Assembly: GCA_965263285.1 (NCBI GenBank)
Contig: CBDHHD010000004.1
Coordinates: 496,001-560,000, forward strand
DNA length: 64,000 nucleotides
Direction of reading: 5' to 3'
Origin: JASGCP01 sp965263285
GTDB lineage: Bacteria > Bacteroidota > Bacteroidia > Chitinophagales > Chitinophagaceae
Under the pieces are notes generated by a model. That model was not told where the DNA came from and did no database searches. It was given only the letters and a program-made list of their open reading frames with translations. A program made the translations under genes and the position numbers. Below, in pieces: positions 25,072 through 33,800 of the stretch (the first letter of the stretch is position 1; each line of letters opens with the position of its first letter).

Positions 25072-26412
25072 ATGAAACCAATTATATCAACAGAAAGAAA
25101 AAATTCATTTATACAATCCAATAAGTCATCATTACCTTATTGGATTGCAGCAGTGGTAGTAGGCATTATGACCGCTTACTATTGCAAGCTATATGAATGG
25201 TTACAAGAATATGGCAAAACTATATTCCTCGAACATCCTTGGTTTATTTTCATACAAATACCTGTTTCATTTATACTAGCATGGTTAATTATTAGATATA
25301 TTACTCCGCTAGCTTTTGGAGGAGGCAACTCACAAGTTATGTTAGCCATTAGTATGGCTAATAATAAAAAAGATGAAACAATCATTGATAAGCTCATTAA
25401 CATAAAGGTATTATTTGGTAAAATTGCTTCTAGTGCATTAATGATCTTTGGAGGAGGCGCTATGGGACCTGAAGGACCTACCATTCAAATGTCTGCTTCT
25501 GTATTTCGTTGGATTCAAAAAAAAGTACCCATCTCTTGGGGGAAGGTAAGCACTTCTAATATGATTATTGCAGGAGCGGCTTCTGGTTTAGCTGCGGCAT
25601 TTAATACGCCATTGGGAGGCGTTATTTTTGCTATTGAAGAACTCCTTAAAACAAGATTAAAACATCAATTTGTTACTATTATATTTATTTCTGTTATCAT
25701 TGGGGGATTAGTTGCCACAAGTATTAATGGAGGGTATCTCTATTTAGAACCCATATCACTCACTAAACCTACTTGGATGATTATTCTACTGGTTATTTTT
25801 GTGGCAATTGCTTGCGGTGCAATGGGGGCTTATCTATCAGAAGCCATTTATCATATTGGCAAGTGGAAAAAAGCATTCCGCAAAACATCGCATCATCTAT
25901 TATTCTTAATTATCGCTGGATTATTTATAGCCACCCTTATTTATATATTAGGGGTTAATGTAATGGGCTCTGGTAAAGAAGTGATGAAAGAAATATTAGA
26001 TGGCAAAACAATAGGTAATAAAGGAGTTTTATTATTTGACCGATTAATAGGCCCTCTTGTAGCCTCTAGTACTGGTTCTGCAGGTGGTTTCTTTGCTCCA
26101 GGATTAAGTGCCGGAGCCGCATTTGGCGCTTGGATAGGTAGCCTATTACATTTCAACCTCTCTGATACGAATATACTAGTATTAGCAGGAATGGCAGCCT
26201 TTCTTACAGGTATTCTTCGCGTCCCTTGTACATGCGCTATTATGGTACTAGAAATGACCAATACGGCTAATATAGCTATTTTTCATGTGATGATTGCAGC
26301 TATAGTAGCTAACCTTATTGCTCAAGTAGTTGACAAAGAATCAATATACGAAAAAATAAAACACAATTTAGAGAAAGAGATCAAAGATATTGCTATCCCC
26401 CAAAAAACATAA
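25072..26412 (+). CDS. ClC-family chloride transporter
   Basis: 446 residues with about ten membrane helices. The selectivity-filter sequences are visible: GGGAMGPEGPTIQMSA (the gating Glu is retained in GPEGP), GSAGGFFAPGL (the GxFxP motif), and AAFNTPLGGVIFAIEELL with the Glu pair near the proton pathway. Retention of these Glu residues suggests a chloride/proton antiporter more than a channel. There are no C-terminal CBS domains. It is probably co-transcribed with pepF. Confidence 0.9.
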   Translation: MKPIISTERKNSFIQSNKSSLPYWIAAVVVGIMTAYYCKLYEWLQEYGKTIFLEHPWFIFIQIPVSFILAWLIIRYITPLAFGGGNSQVMLAISMANNKKDETIIDKLINIKVLFGKIASSALMIFGGGAMGPEGPTIQMSASVFRWIQKKVPISWGKVSTSNMIIAGAASGLAAAFNTPLGGVIFAIEELLKTRLKHQFVTIIFISVIIGGLVATSINGGYLYLEPISLTKPTWMIILLVIFVAIACGAMGAYLSEAIYHIGKWKKAFRKTSHHLLFLIIAGLFIATLIYILGVNVMGSGKEVMKEILDGKTIGNKGVLLFDRLIGPLVASSTGSAGGFFAPGLSAGAAFGAWIGSLLHFNLSDTNILVLAGMAAFLTGILRVPCTCAIMVLEMTNTANIAIFHVMIAAIVANLIAQVVDKESIYEKIKHNLEKEIKDIAIPQKT

Positions 26413-26440
26413 GGCTAATATATTATCGTTTAGCCTTTTA
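26411..26440 (+). terminator. Possible terminator after the ClC gene
   Basis: AAGGCTAA at 26411-26418 pairs with TTAGCCTT at 26430-26437 around an 11-nt loop, followed by a short T run. It overlaps the stop codon region of the ClC gene. Confidence 0.4.
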
Positions 26441-26481
26441 CAAAAAAATTAAACCGCTATATATTAGGGCTATATATTAGG

Positions 26482-26961
26482 AATAACGAATTTTTTAATG
26501 AACAATCGCAAAAATAATATATTTTTTAAAAAAACCAATTTATTTTTGGCTACATGTTTTTTTAAGGTACTGGAAGCATGGATTATTACATACATATAAA
26601 CATGGAAATAATAGGAAATATCTGATGAGGACTGCCCTCAGATAAAGAGCGTTACAAAACAAGGTGAGCGAAGCGACCAGCGAGAATGTGGGACGAAGTT
26701 TTTATATATGAATCGCACCCTCCCCTTCATTCTCGCTAGCGTAGCGAGCCGTAGTTTTGTAGCTCTTTATCTGCAGGCTTGATTTTTTCTTTGTTTCTTT
26801 CTTTTGTATCAAGACAAAAGAAAGAAAAAGATATAAAAAATAAATGATAAACCTATACCTGAGTAATTACAAAAAACACAAATACCCTCCCACAGCACCT
26901 CAAAAAAAGATGTAGCCTTTTAGTAACCTAAATTTTTCCTCATACTAAATTTAGTTATGCC
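26482..26961 (-). mobile_element. MITE-family copy with mixed end types
   Basis: 480 bp in reverse orientation. The right side ends in a GGCATAAC-type repeat (CATACTAAATTTAGTTATGCC), while the left side begins GGAATAACGAATTTTTTAAT, which matches the right end of the GGTATAAC-type copy at 5430-5810 over about 70 bp. The flanking 8 bp are ATATATTA (left) and ATATTTTA (right), seven of eight identical. The body has a shortened centre. It lies between the ClC gene and recR and ends 5 nt from the recR stop. Confidence 0.75.
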
Positions 26962-26966
26962 ATATT

Positions 26967-27587
26967 TTATAACATTGGTAGCTGTAGAATAGGCATTCTA
27001 TTATGTAAACTTCTTGCCAATGTAAATTCATCTGTAAATTCTAATTCTGTACCAAATGAAATACCCCTTGCAATAGAAGTTACTTTACATGACTGGTTAC
27101 TATCCATTCGCTTTTGAATATAAAACATAGTCGTATCGGCTTGTATAGTAGAACTCAAAGCAAAAATCAATTCATTCACCTTTTCTTGTTCTAGTTTTTT
27201 TATTAGTTGCTCTATATGAAGATGCTCTGCCCCTATTCCGTCTAGCGGAGAAATAACCCCCCCTAATACAAAGTATAACCCATTATATTGTTGCGTATTT
27301 TCAATAGCAATCACATCTTGAATATTTTCTACAACACATAGAACATGCTTGTCTCTATTCTCATTATTACAAATAGAACAAGTAGAATGATCCGATATAT
27401 AAAAACAATTTTCGCAAAAACAAATATTTTTTTTTAATTGAATCAAAGAATGGCTAAAATTCTCTACTTGATTCATATCTTGTTTCAAGATATGCAATGC
27501 TAATCGTAATGCTGTTTTTTTACCAATGCCCGGCAATTTACTAAATTGATTTACTGTATTTTCCAACAAAGTAGAACACAAATTCAT
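26967..27587 (-). CDS. recR: Recombination protein RecR
   Basis: 206 residues, normal length. A helix-hairpin-helix KLPGIGKKTALRLALHIL lies at about 17-35, a four-Cys zinc finger (CFCENCFYISDHSTCSIC) at about 55-72, and a Toprim domain follows with CVVENIQDVIAIE and GGVISPLDGIG. RecR works with RecO and RecF in loading RecA at single-stranded gaps. The lolA-like gene is 5 nt upstream, so they form an operon. Confidence 0.95.
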   Translation of the reverse strand: MNLCSTLLENTVNQFSKLPGIGKKTALRLALHILKQDMNQVENFSHSLIQLKKNICFCENCFYISDHSTCSICNNENRDKHVLCVVENIQDVIAIENTQQYNGLYFVLGGVISPLDGIGAEHLHIEQLIKKLEQEKVNELIFALSSTIQADTTMFYIQKRMDSNQSCKVTSIARGISFGTELEFTDEFTLARSLHNRMPILQLPML

Positions 27588-27592
27588 GTGTA

Positions 27593-28261
27593 TTAACGGT
27601 TATCAATTACATCAAAACCAGGATAATCTTTAGCACTAAATGCAAAATCAGCATCTGTTACAGCAGGGGAGGTTGTATCAGAAAAGCTATACACAAAAGA
27701 AGTACCATCTTTTTGCAATATCTTTGCTTTAACAATAAAATCTATAATAGTATTAATATATAAATACACTTTAAAAAATGGTTTTCTTTTATCCATAGGG
27801 GTTAACTCAATTTCTGCAACATTATTTATTGTTCCATTTTTCTTATATAAAAAATCTTTATCATAAAAATCTCCAAATAACTTTTGAGGGGTAATCGTCT
27901 CTGCACTATTATCTAATGTGCTAATGGTTATTTCCTTACTTTCTTTATCTATTCTCCATACAGTAGTGCCATCAGAAACAATAATTAAGTTATTCCCTTG
28001 CGTAAGTTTAAATCGTTTTTTATCTACTAGAATAGTGCCTTTTTGAGAGCCTACTAATTGCTTATTTCTACTATAATTATCAAAAATGAAATTTACTTTT
28101 AAAGAATTGATTTTATTAAAATGTGCTGTAACAGCATCTAAAATGCTTTTTGCCACCGGATCATTTTGCCCCAAACCACTATTTTGCGATAAAACATAAG
28201 AAAAATGACCTAATAAAAAAATAAACAATAAAATAAATTTCTTTTTACGAATAAGTATCAT
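27593..28261 (-). CDS. LolA-like periplasmic lipoprotein carrier family protein
   Basis: 222 residues with an N-terminal signal peptide (ILIRKKKFILLFIFLLGHFS, cleavage after about residue 25). The mature part matches the LolA/LppX beta-barrel fold pattern of Bacteroidota: DPVAKSILDAVTAHFNKINS, KGTILVDKKRFKLT, IVSDGTTVWRID and SAETITPQKLFGDFY. It probably takes part in transfer of lipoproteins to the outer membrane, or a related lipid function. It is upstream of recR in the same operon. Bacteroidota LolA proteins are diverged, so the function is inferred from the fold family. Confidence 0.8.
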   Translation of the reverse strand: MILIRKKKFILLFIFLLGHFSYVLSQNSGLGQNDPVAKSILDAVTAHFNKINSLKVNFIFDNYSRNKQLVGSQKGTILVDKKRFKLTQGNNLIIVSDGTTVWRIDKESKEITISTLDNSAETITPQKLFGDFYDKDFLYKKNGTINNVAEIELTPMDKRKPFFKVYLYINTIIDFIVKAKILQKDGTSFVYSFSDTTSPAVTDADFAFSAKDYPGFDVIDNR

Positions 28262-28361
28262 TGGCTTAATTATAATAAGTATATAAATGTCATAACCTCA
28301 ATTTAATACATGCTATGGCAGTACAATAGTATTTAAAAGACAACATACTACATAGCAATTG

Positions 28362-29081
28362 TTAACTATTATTTTCAGGAATCATTAACCTAAAACCATT
28401 CCCGTGAATATTAACAATTTCGATAGTACGATCTTCTTTCAAACATTTTCTTAATTTAGCAATATACACATCCATACTTCTACCATTGAAATAAGTATCA
28501 CTACCCCAAATTCTTTTCAATGCCTTATCTCTTTGTACAAGGTCATTTTTATATTCAAGTAATATCTTAAGCAACTCACACTCTTTAGGAGAAAGCACAT
28601 GCATTTGACCATTAATGGTCAATTCTCTTAAACGAGGATTAAAAACATATTGACCAATATTATACAACTTACCATCATCTATAGGAGATACCTTATTTAG
28701 CTCTTCTTCATTTCTCTTCAAAATTACTCTAATCTTATGCAATAATACTTCACTATCAAATGGCTTTGTAATATAATCGTCTGCGCCTAATTTATAGCCT
28801 TGAATAACATCTTCTTTCATTGTCTTTGCACTTAAAAAAAACAAAGGCACTTCAGGATCTATCTCTCGTACTTCTTCCGCTAAAGAAAAACCATCTACAT
28901 TAGGCATCATCACATCAAATAAACAAAAATCAAATTTTTCTTTCTTAAATGATAATATACCTTGTCTACCATCTTTTTCTAAATTAACATCAAACTCATG
29001 GAGCTCCAAATAACTTTTTAAAACCATACCTAAGTTTATGTCATCTTCACATAACAATAACTTATATTTCTTTTTTTCCAT
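28362..29081 (-). CDS. OmpR/PhoB-type response regulator (orphan)
   Basis: 239 residues. The receiver domain (about 5-120) has the acidic pocket CEDD at 11-14, the phospho-acceptor Asp56 in LFDVMMPN, Thr/Ser in FLSAKT and Lys106 in ITKPF. The C-terminal winged-helix DNA-binding domain (about 140-235) has LSPKECELLKILL, NGRSMDVYIAKLRKCL and the final hairpin INIHGNGFRL-like VNIHGNGFRLMIP. It resembles the RprY group of Bacteroidota. No sensor kinase is next to it in the window. The 5' leader is about 60 nt. Confidence 0.92.
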   Translation of the reverse strand: MEKKKYKLLLCEDDINLGMVLKSYLELHEFDVNLEKDGRQGILSFKKEKFDFCLFDVMMPNVDGFSLAEEVREIDPEVPLFFLSAKTMKEDVIQGYKLGADDYITKPFDSEVLLHKIRVILKRNEEELNKVSPIDDGKLYNIGQYVFNPRLRELTINGQMHVLSPKECELLKILLEYKNDLVQRDKALKRIWGSDTYFNGRSMDVYIAKLRKCLKEDRTIEIVNIHGNGFRLMIPENNS

Positions 29082-29141
29082 AATTAAAGAATATTTATTT
29101 TATTAAATCTATTTAAATAATTTTTTGTATAAAATCAAGTA

Positions 29142-29149
29142 CAAATATA
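29142..29149 (-). promoter_or_regulatory. TAnnTTTG promoter box for the response regulator
   Basis: TATATTTG on the minus strand, 60 nt before the ATG at 29081. Confidence 0.45.
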
Positions 29150-29334
29150 CTATTTTTATTTAACATTTTATATATAATTTCTATAAAAAAGAAAAAATAA
29201 GTTAATAATAACATATAAAAAATTGGTCACTTTTGTAACTGTTCATGCATAGTTATACCTATTCTTTATATGTATTTTTCATTCGTTTATCGTAAAAAAA
29301 CAGGAAACAAAACTCTATTCATACTCCGAAAAAG

Positions 29335-31185
29335 CTACACCCATTTCATCAGCTCCTCCACTAACTCTTTTTCTTGAATTGGGATACCCTTTACTCTGTT
29401 AAATCCTTTTGCATCAATAAGATATTGTTCTCTTATTATCTTAATCAACTGCCCATTATTAATCTCAGGTATCACTACTATTTCAAAAGATGTTAGTATC
29501 TCTTTTAAATTAGATGGGAAAGGTCGCATATAAGTAATATGTGCATGGCTAATTGAAAAACCTCTTTCTTGCAAATGCAATACTGATTGCTTAATTACCC
29601 CATAAGTACTCCCCCAACCCAATACAAGAACCTTACCCGACGATTGGCCTATCTCTACTGTTTGCAAAGGAATCGTAGCAACTATATTATTCACTTTTTC
29701 AGCTCTTAACATAACCATACGGTGATGATTATTGGCATCATAGCTCACATTGCCTGTTATATCTTGCTTTTCCAATCCCCCAATACGATGCTCTAAACCC
29801 TTGGTTCCAGGAATAGCCCAAGGTCGCACTCCCCGTTCATCTCTCTGATAAGGATAAAAAGGCGTATCTCCTTCCTCTCGCACGGGCACAAAAGTAACAG
29901 GAATAGATTCTATTTTATCTATATCAGGCACTTTCCAAGGCTCTGCACCATTTGCAATATATCCATCACTTAGAAAAATAACAGGCGTCATATAACGCAC
30001 CGCTATACGAACTGCTTCTATAATACAATCAAAACAACTGCTAGACGTTGATGCTGCAATAATCGGCAAAGGGCATTCTCCATTTCTCCCATAATATGCC
30101 TGTAATAAATCACTCTGCTCTGTCTTAGTAGGCAATCCCGTAGAAGGTCCTCCTCTTTGTATGTTGCAAATCAACAAAGGCATTTCCAGCATAACCGCCA
30201 ACCCAATCGCTTCTGTTTTTAATGCCATCCCAGGTCCTGAAGTAGTTGTAACTCCTAACCCTCCCGCATACGAAGCACCAATGGCAGATGATATAGCTGC
30301 TATTTCATCTTCGGCTTGAAAGGTCTTAACTCCTAAATGCTTATATTTACTTAACTCATGCAATATCTCTGATGCAGGCGTAATAGGGTAGGAACCTAAA
30401 AAAATAGGCAACTTTGTTTTTTCACTTGCCGTTAATAAACCTAATACCAAGGCTTGATTGCCAATAATATGACGATACACACCCGGCGACATCTTTGCTT
30501 TAGCTACAAAATACCTAGGCAATATCACTTCTGTGATATCTCCATAGTGATAACCTGCTTGTAAGACTTTCACATTCGTATTTAATAAGATAGGCGCATG
30601 TGCAAATTTATCTTTTAAAAAACGAATCGTATTATCCATATCCCGATGATACATCCAATAGATAAAACCTAAGACAAACATGTTTTTAGCCCTGTCTTTA
30701 TCTTTCATAGACAAAGAGATATCTTCTTTTAAACAAGCCATGGTTAGTTTTGTTACATCTATTTTAATAACATGATAGGCTTCTAAAGAGCCATCTTCTA
30801 AAGGATTTACTTCATTAATATACTTGGCTAATCGTAAGTTCTTATTATCAAAGCCATCTATATTGGCAATAATAATACCTCCTTTATTCAAACAAGGAAG
30901 ATTGGTTTTTAAAGAAGCCGCATTCATCACAACTAATACATCGCATTCATCACCAGGGGTATATACTTCAAGGCTACTAAACTGTAATTGAAATCCACTC
31001 ACCCCCGGCAATGTGCCATGAGGAGCTCGTATCTCAGCAGGAAAATCAGGAAAGGTGGCAATGTCCATGCCCATCATTGCACTATTATTGGTAAACTGCT
31101 GACCAATGAGCTGCACGCCATCTCCGCTATCTCCAGCAAATTTAATCACCACTTTTTTTAATATTTGTTGTTCTTCTATACTCAT
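29335..31185 (-). CDS. korA: 2-oxoglutarate (2-oxoacid):ferredoxin oxidoreductase, fused gamma-alpha subunit
   Basis: 616 residues. The N-terminal third is the gamma domain (KFAGDSGDGVQLIGQQF, FPDFPAEIRAPHGT), and the rest is the alpha subunit with the pyrimidine-binding domain (GSYPITPASEILHELS, AEDEIAAISSAIGASYAG, TTSGPGMALKTEAIGLA). It forms 2-oxoacid oxidoreductase with a beta subunit that carries thiamine diphosphate and an iron-sulfur cluster; that subunit (korB) usually follows directly, but is not here. The gene overlaps the upstream lipoprotein gene by one base (TAATG). The substrate is probably 2-oxoglutarate by family, but other oxoacids cannot be excluded. Confidence 0.88.
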   Translation of the reverse strand: MSIEEQQILKKVVIKFAGDSGDGVQLIGQQFTNNSAMMGMDIATFPDFPAEIRAPHGTLPGVSGFQLQFSSLEVYTPGDECDVLVVMNAASLKTNLPCLNKGGIIIANIDGFDNKNLRLAKYINEVNPLEDGSLEAYHVIKIDVTKLTMACLKEDISLSMKDKDRAKNMFVLGFIYWMYHRDMDNTIRFLKDKFAHAPILLNTNVKVLQAGYHYGDITEVILPRYFVAKAKMSPGVYRHIIGNQALVLGLLTASEKTKLPIFLGSYPITPASEILHELSKYKHLGVKTFQAEDEIAAISSAIGASYAGGLGVTTTSGPGMALKTEAIGLAVMLEMPLLICNIQRGGPSTGLPTKTEQSDLLQAYYGRNGECPLPIIAASTSSSCFDCIIEAVRIAVRYMTPVIFLSDGYIANGAEPWKVPDIDKIESIPVTFVPVREEGDTPFYPYQRDERGVRPWAIPGTKGLEHRIGGLEKQDITGNVSYDANNHHRMVMLRAEKVNNIVATIPLQTVEIGQSSGKVLVLGWGSTYGVIKQSVLHLQERGFSISHAHITYMRPFPSNLKEILTSFEIVVIPEINNGQLIKIIREQYLIDAKGFNRVKGIPIQEKELVEELMKWV

Positions 31186-31919
31186 TATTGAATGCTATTA
31201 ATAGATGAAGAAGATGCTGCCTCTAAATTTTGTCGTACTAATAAAGCACTTGAAATGCTTGCTATCACTAACTTTTCATTGGCTGGCAAACTATGAAGAA
31301 TCCATACCCTTCCATTGTTTAATATAGAAATAGCACCTATTGACTGCTGATGTAAGAAAAACTCAAACCCATAGATATCTATTGCCACCAAATTTAACTG
31401 CCGTTCTATTTTTTTAACTGCACGAATAGTGATGGTATTGCCATTAGCATCTTTTAAATATCCTGCATTAGCATCTTGCTGTAAGCTCTCATCGGGATTG
31501 TGAATAATAAAATCCCAATGGTCAGTATCGTTTATAATAGTCCCAGCAAAGGTATTTTCATAGTTAAAACTATATGAAAAGAAACTATTTAACAAAGAAA
31601 TATCATCACTCAAAAACTTACTAACACATAATACTGTTGCTTCTTGATGAGAAGAATTGTTATATTGTATAAAATGCAACTTCTGCTGTGCTGCTTGAAA
31701 ATGGATAAAAAAAGGGAAATTATAACCCGTTGTCCATCCCCGTTTTATTTTGGAAGTATGATAATCTCCAAAATGAACAACTTGGTTAAATTGCCAACCC
31801 TGCCTTCCTCTTGCATTCATAATTGTAGCATTGTTTTTCAACGACTGACTAATGACAATATCCGGCGTTTTGCAAGCTACAAAAATAGATATCAAAACAA
31901 CTAAATAATAATAACGCAT
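31185..31919 (-). CDS. Predicted lipoprotein of unknown function
   Basis: 244 residues from the ATG at 31919. The start MRYYYLVVLISIFVACKTPD is a lipoprotein signal with lipidated Cys at about residue 16. The rest is a globular region with no recognised domain (GRQGWQFNQVVHFGDYHTSK, GWTTGYNFPFFIHFQ). A further ATG at 31934 would overlap the promoter box at 31932, so the later start is preferred. It is translationally coupled to korA through a TAATG overlap. The association with korA is positional; I do not know its function. Confidence 0.75.
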   Translation of the reverse strand: MRYYYLVVLISIFVACKTPDIVISQSLKNNATIMNARGRQGWQFNQVVHFGDYHTSKIKRGWTTGYNFPFFIHFQAAQQKLHFIQYNNSSHQEATVLCVSKFLSDDISLLNSFFSYSFNYENTFAGTIINDTDHWDFIIHNPDESLQQDANAGYLKDANGNTITIRAVKKIERQLNLVAIDIYGFEFFLHQQSIGAISILNNGRVWILHSLPANEKLVIASISSALLVRQNLEAASSSSINSIQ

Positions 31920-31931
31920 GTTTTTTACATG

Positions 31932-31939
31932 CAAAAGTA
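31932..31939 (-). promoter_or_regulatory. TAnnTTTG promoter box for the lipoprotein-korA operon
   Basis: TACTTTTG on the minus strand, 12 nt before the ATG at 31919. Confidence 0.45.
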
Positions 31940-32206
31940 ATGAGATTTAAGAGATTAAAAAGCTAAAAAAAATTCAAATATAGCTTTTGGTTTCTATATC
32001 TGATTAAAAAGATACTTGGTCCATGTATTTTATTTTTTTCTTTATCATTGCTTTTCTCTTAGTGTTTACCATTGCAAAAGCTTCTTCAATGGATATACGA
32101 TTTAGCAACAGATATTTTAAGCATATATTTGTATAATTTAAAAACTTACCTGCAACTACTTTATAAAAATACAAAACAAAAACAATTTTTCGTAATAAAC
32201 ATATAA

Positions 32207-32860
32207 CTACTTATTATCCATCCAAATATTAACACTTTTCAATATTTCTTTTTGCCATTTTTTAATATCACATTTATTCGGTTCACTAAATAAAAAACTA
32301 CATTTTATATTGTTTGAATCACATTCTATATCTTGAAATTCTCCACATTTTTTTCATTACTACCAGGATAAAATAACGCGACTTTTTTTGCCTTAAAATA
32401 TTGACTATACACATACATTTGTTTAAGATCGACATCATCTATTTTAGAAATATCAAAATTTTTCCATTTAGTATCTACAATGTATGTATCTGATGAGTTC
32501 TTTTTTGTTATAACAATATCTGGTCTAATATCTTTTTCTTTATTATCTATTTTAAAAAAAACATTTTTTATTTTGTCCTTTAACAGTAATATCTTTATCT
32601 TTCAAACTTACCAATACAAACTTTTCCCATAACTTATTCATATCAAACATTAAAGCCAATACATCGTTTCTGCCATTTATAATATCTGGATGATATTGTA
32701 ATAAAATCATTTTAGCAATAGCAATTGCATTTTTGTATGCTAAATTTTTTCTATTAAATTTTATTTTACTAAATAAAGAATCGGATACTTTAATATCGGG
32801 CATTTCGGGGAACTTTAACTGAGACCATAAAATTCATAATCTTCATATTTCTTTCAACAA
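32207..32860 (-). pseudogene. mcrC: Relic of mcrC (5-methylcytosine restriction system subunit)
   Basis: The minus strand encodes the C-terminal part of an McrC protein in three frames. 32803-32552 reads through FSKIKFNRKNLAYKNAIAIA, LLQYHPDIINGRNDVLALMF and DMNKLWEKFV; an eight-base A/T run at 32554-32561 then shifts the frame. The next part has the PD-(D/E)XK nuclease residues KDIRPDIVITKK and YIVDTKWKN, YSQYFKAKKVALFYPGS, and a second frameshift near 32345 leads to KKWQKEILKSVNIWMDNK and the stop. With two frameshifts and no intact N-terminus, it cannot make an active subunit. The GTPase partner McrB is not visible. It is the residue of a lost defence system. Confidence 0.75.
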
Positions 32861-33229
32861 TAGAATATATCGATGCTATACAATATTTTTTTATTTAACT
32901 TTTTAATTTAACAAACTAAAAAACCATATCTGCTTTTTACATCAACGCTACAGCCAGCTCTATTTTTTTTTATTATATAAACAACACAAATAATCTTATC
33001 TACCCTATTATTAGTCTATAATAAACAAAAATACAAACAGAAGTAGACAAAATGTGTCGCCTTAATTTTTTTTAAATTTAAAGATTTAATAAAAATCCAA
33101 ACAGTTTCTTGTTACCCTAGCATGTAAAACAGTTACCCCAATCCTCTAATATTTAAAGACATTCATAGCTACTTTTAAAAAATTGCCAAAGAAAAATAAT
33201 TTTTTTTATTTTTTTAATAAAAAAATGGT
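32861..33229. other. Intergenic stretch with nothing recognised
   Basis: Very AT-rich sequence with long T and A runs and no supported gene, element or RNA. Confidence 0.5.
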
Positions 33230-33237
33230 TAATTTTG
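33230..33237 (+). promoter_or_regulatory. TAnnTTTG promoter box for the small-RNA candidate
   Basis: TAATTTTG, 52 nt upstream of a strong terminator hairpin, with no reading frame between them. Confidence 0.45.
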
Positions 33238-33241
33238 CACT

Positions 33242-33317
33242 ACATAAATTTTGTTTGATTTCATAGTTTTGTTTTTAGTTTAAAATAAACGCGGTTATTT
33301 TTAACCGTGTTTTTTTT
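33242..33317 (+). ncRNA. Candidate small RNA of about 75 nt ending in an intrinsic terminator
   Basis: A promoter box (33230-33237) is followed by about 45 nt of AT-rich sequence without a reading frame and then a textbook terminator (33289-33317). The predicted transcript begins around 33242-33245 with T-rich unpaired sequence and ends in the hairpin. No gene follows on the plus strand; a repeat element starts at 33468. It could be a trans-acting small RNA, or the left-over 3' end of a lost gene. I do not recognise a known RNA family. Confidence 0.4.
33289..33317 (+). terminator. Rho-independent terminator
   Basis: ACGCGGTTA at 33289-33297 pairs with TAACCGTGT at 33302-33310 (nine pairs, one G-U) around a four-T loop, followed by seven or eight T. 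The cleanest intrinsic terminator in the window. Confidence 0.75.
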
Positions 33318-33467
33318 ATGATCTACTTCAACATCCGTATACAATTGCTCATAGAAACATCATAAGCCAAACTCTTTAGAGAAAGTAAAAACACTACAAA
33401 AAAAATAAAAAAGAAGCCATTGCCTCTACAACACACTCCTTGCTAAAAATAAGCAAGAATAAAAAAG

Positions 33468-33760
33468 ACAACTACTCAGGCAGATCAATAGATTTATTGG
33501 GAAATATTGTTTTATTGAAATAAGTATAGACATGGAAATAATAGGGGGCATCTGATAAGGACTGCCCTCAGATAAAGAGCGTTACAAAACGAGGCAACGA
33601 AGCGACCGACTCCCATTTATTCTCGCTAGCGTAACGAGCCGTAGTTTTGTAGCTCTTTATCTGCAGGCTTGATTTTATATTTGTTTCTTTCTTTTGTCTT
33701 GATACAAAAGAAAGAAACAAATATAAAAAAATAAATATTAACCTATACCTGAGTAGTTAC
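33468..33760 (-). mobile_element. Short MITE subfamily (GTAAC-type ends)
   Basis: 293 bp. The ends are inverted repeats: left ACAACTACTCAGG, right CCTGAGTAGTTAC. The flanking 8 bp are TAAAAAAG and AAAAAAAG, seven of eight identical. The interior has the CCTCAGATAAAGAGCG arm, the complementary CTCTTTATCTGCAGG arm and the 11-bp hairpin around TCTTGATA, the same modules as the long elements but without their outer ends. Confidence 0.8.
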
Positions 33761-33800
33761 AAAAAAAGAAAGCATATATGAAAATGAAAAACAGCATTAT

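Noticed and set aside
32004..32206. Open stretch of about 66 codons on the minus strand ending SIEEAFAMVNTKRKAMIKKK
   Set aside because: Protein-like near its end, but it has no good start and no recognisable family; it may be a relic beside mcrC, too weak to list as a gene.
33289..33317. Terminator of the lipoprotein-korA or mcrC genes
   Set aside because: Those genes are on the other strand and read away from it.
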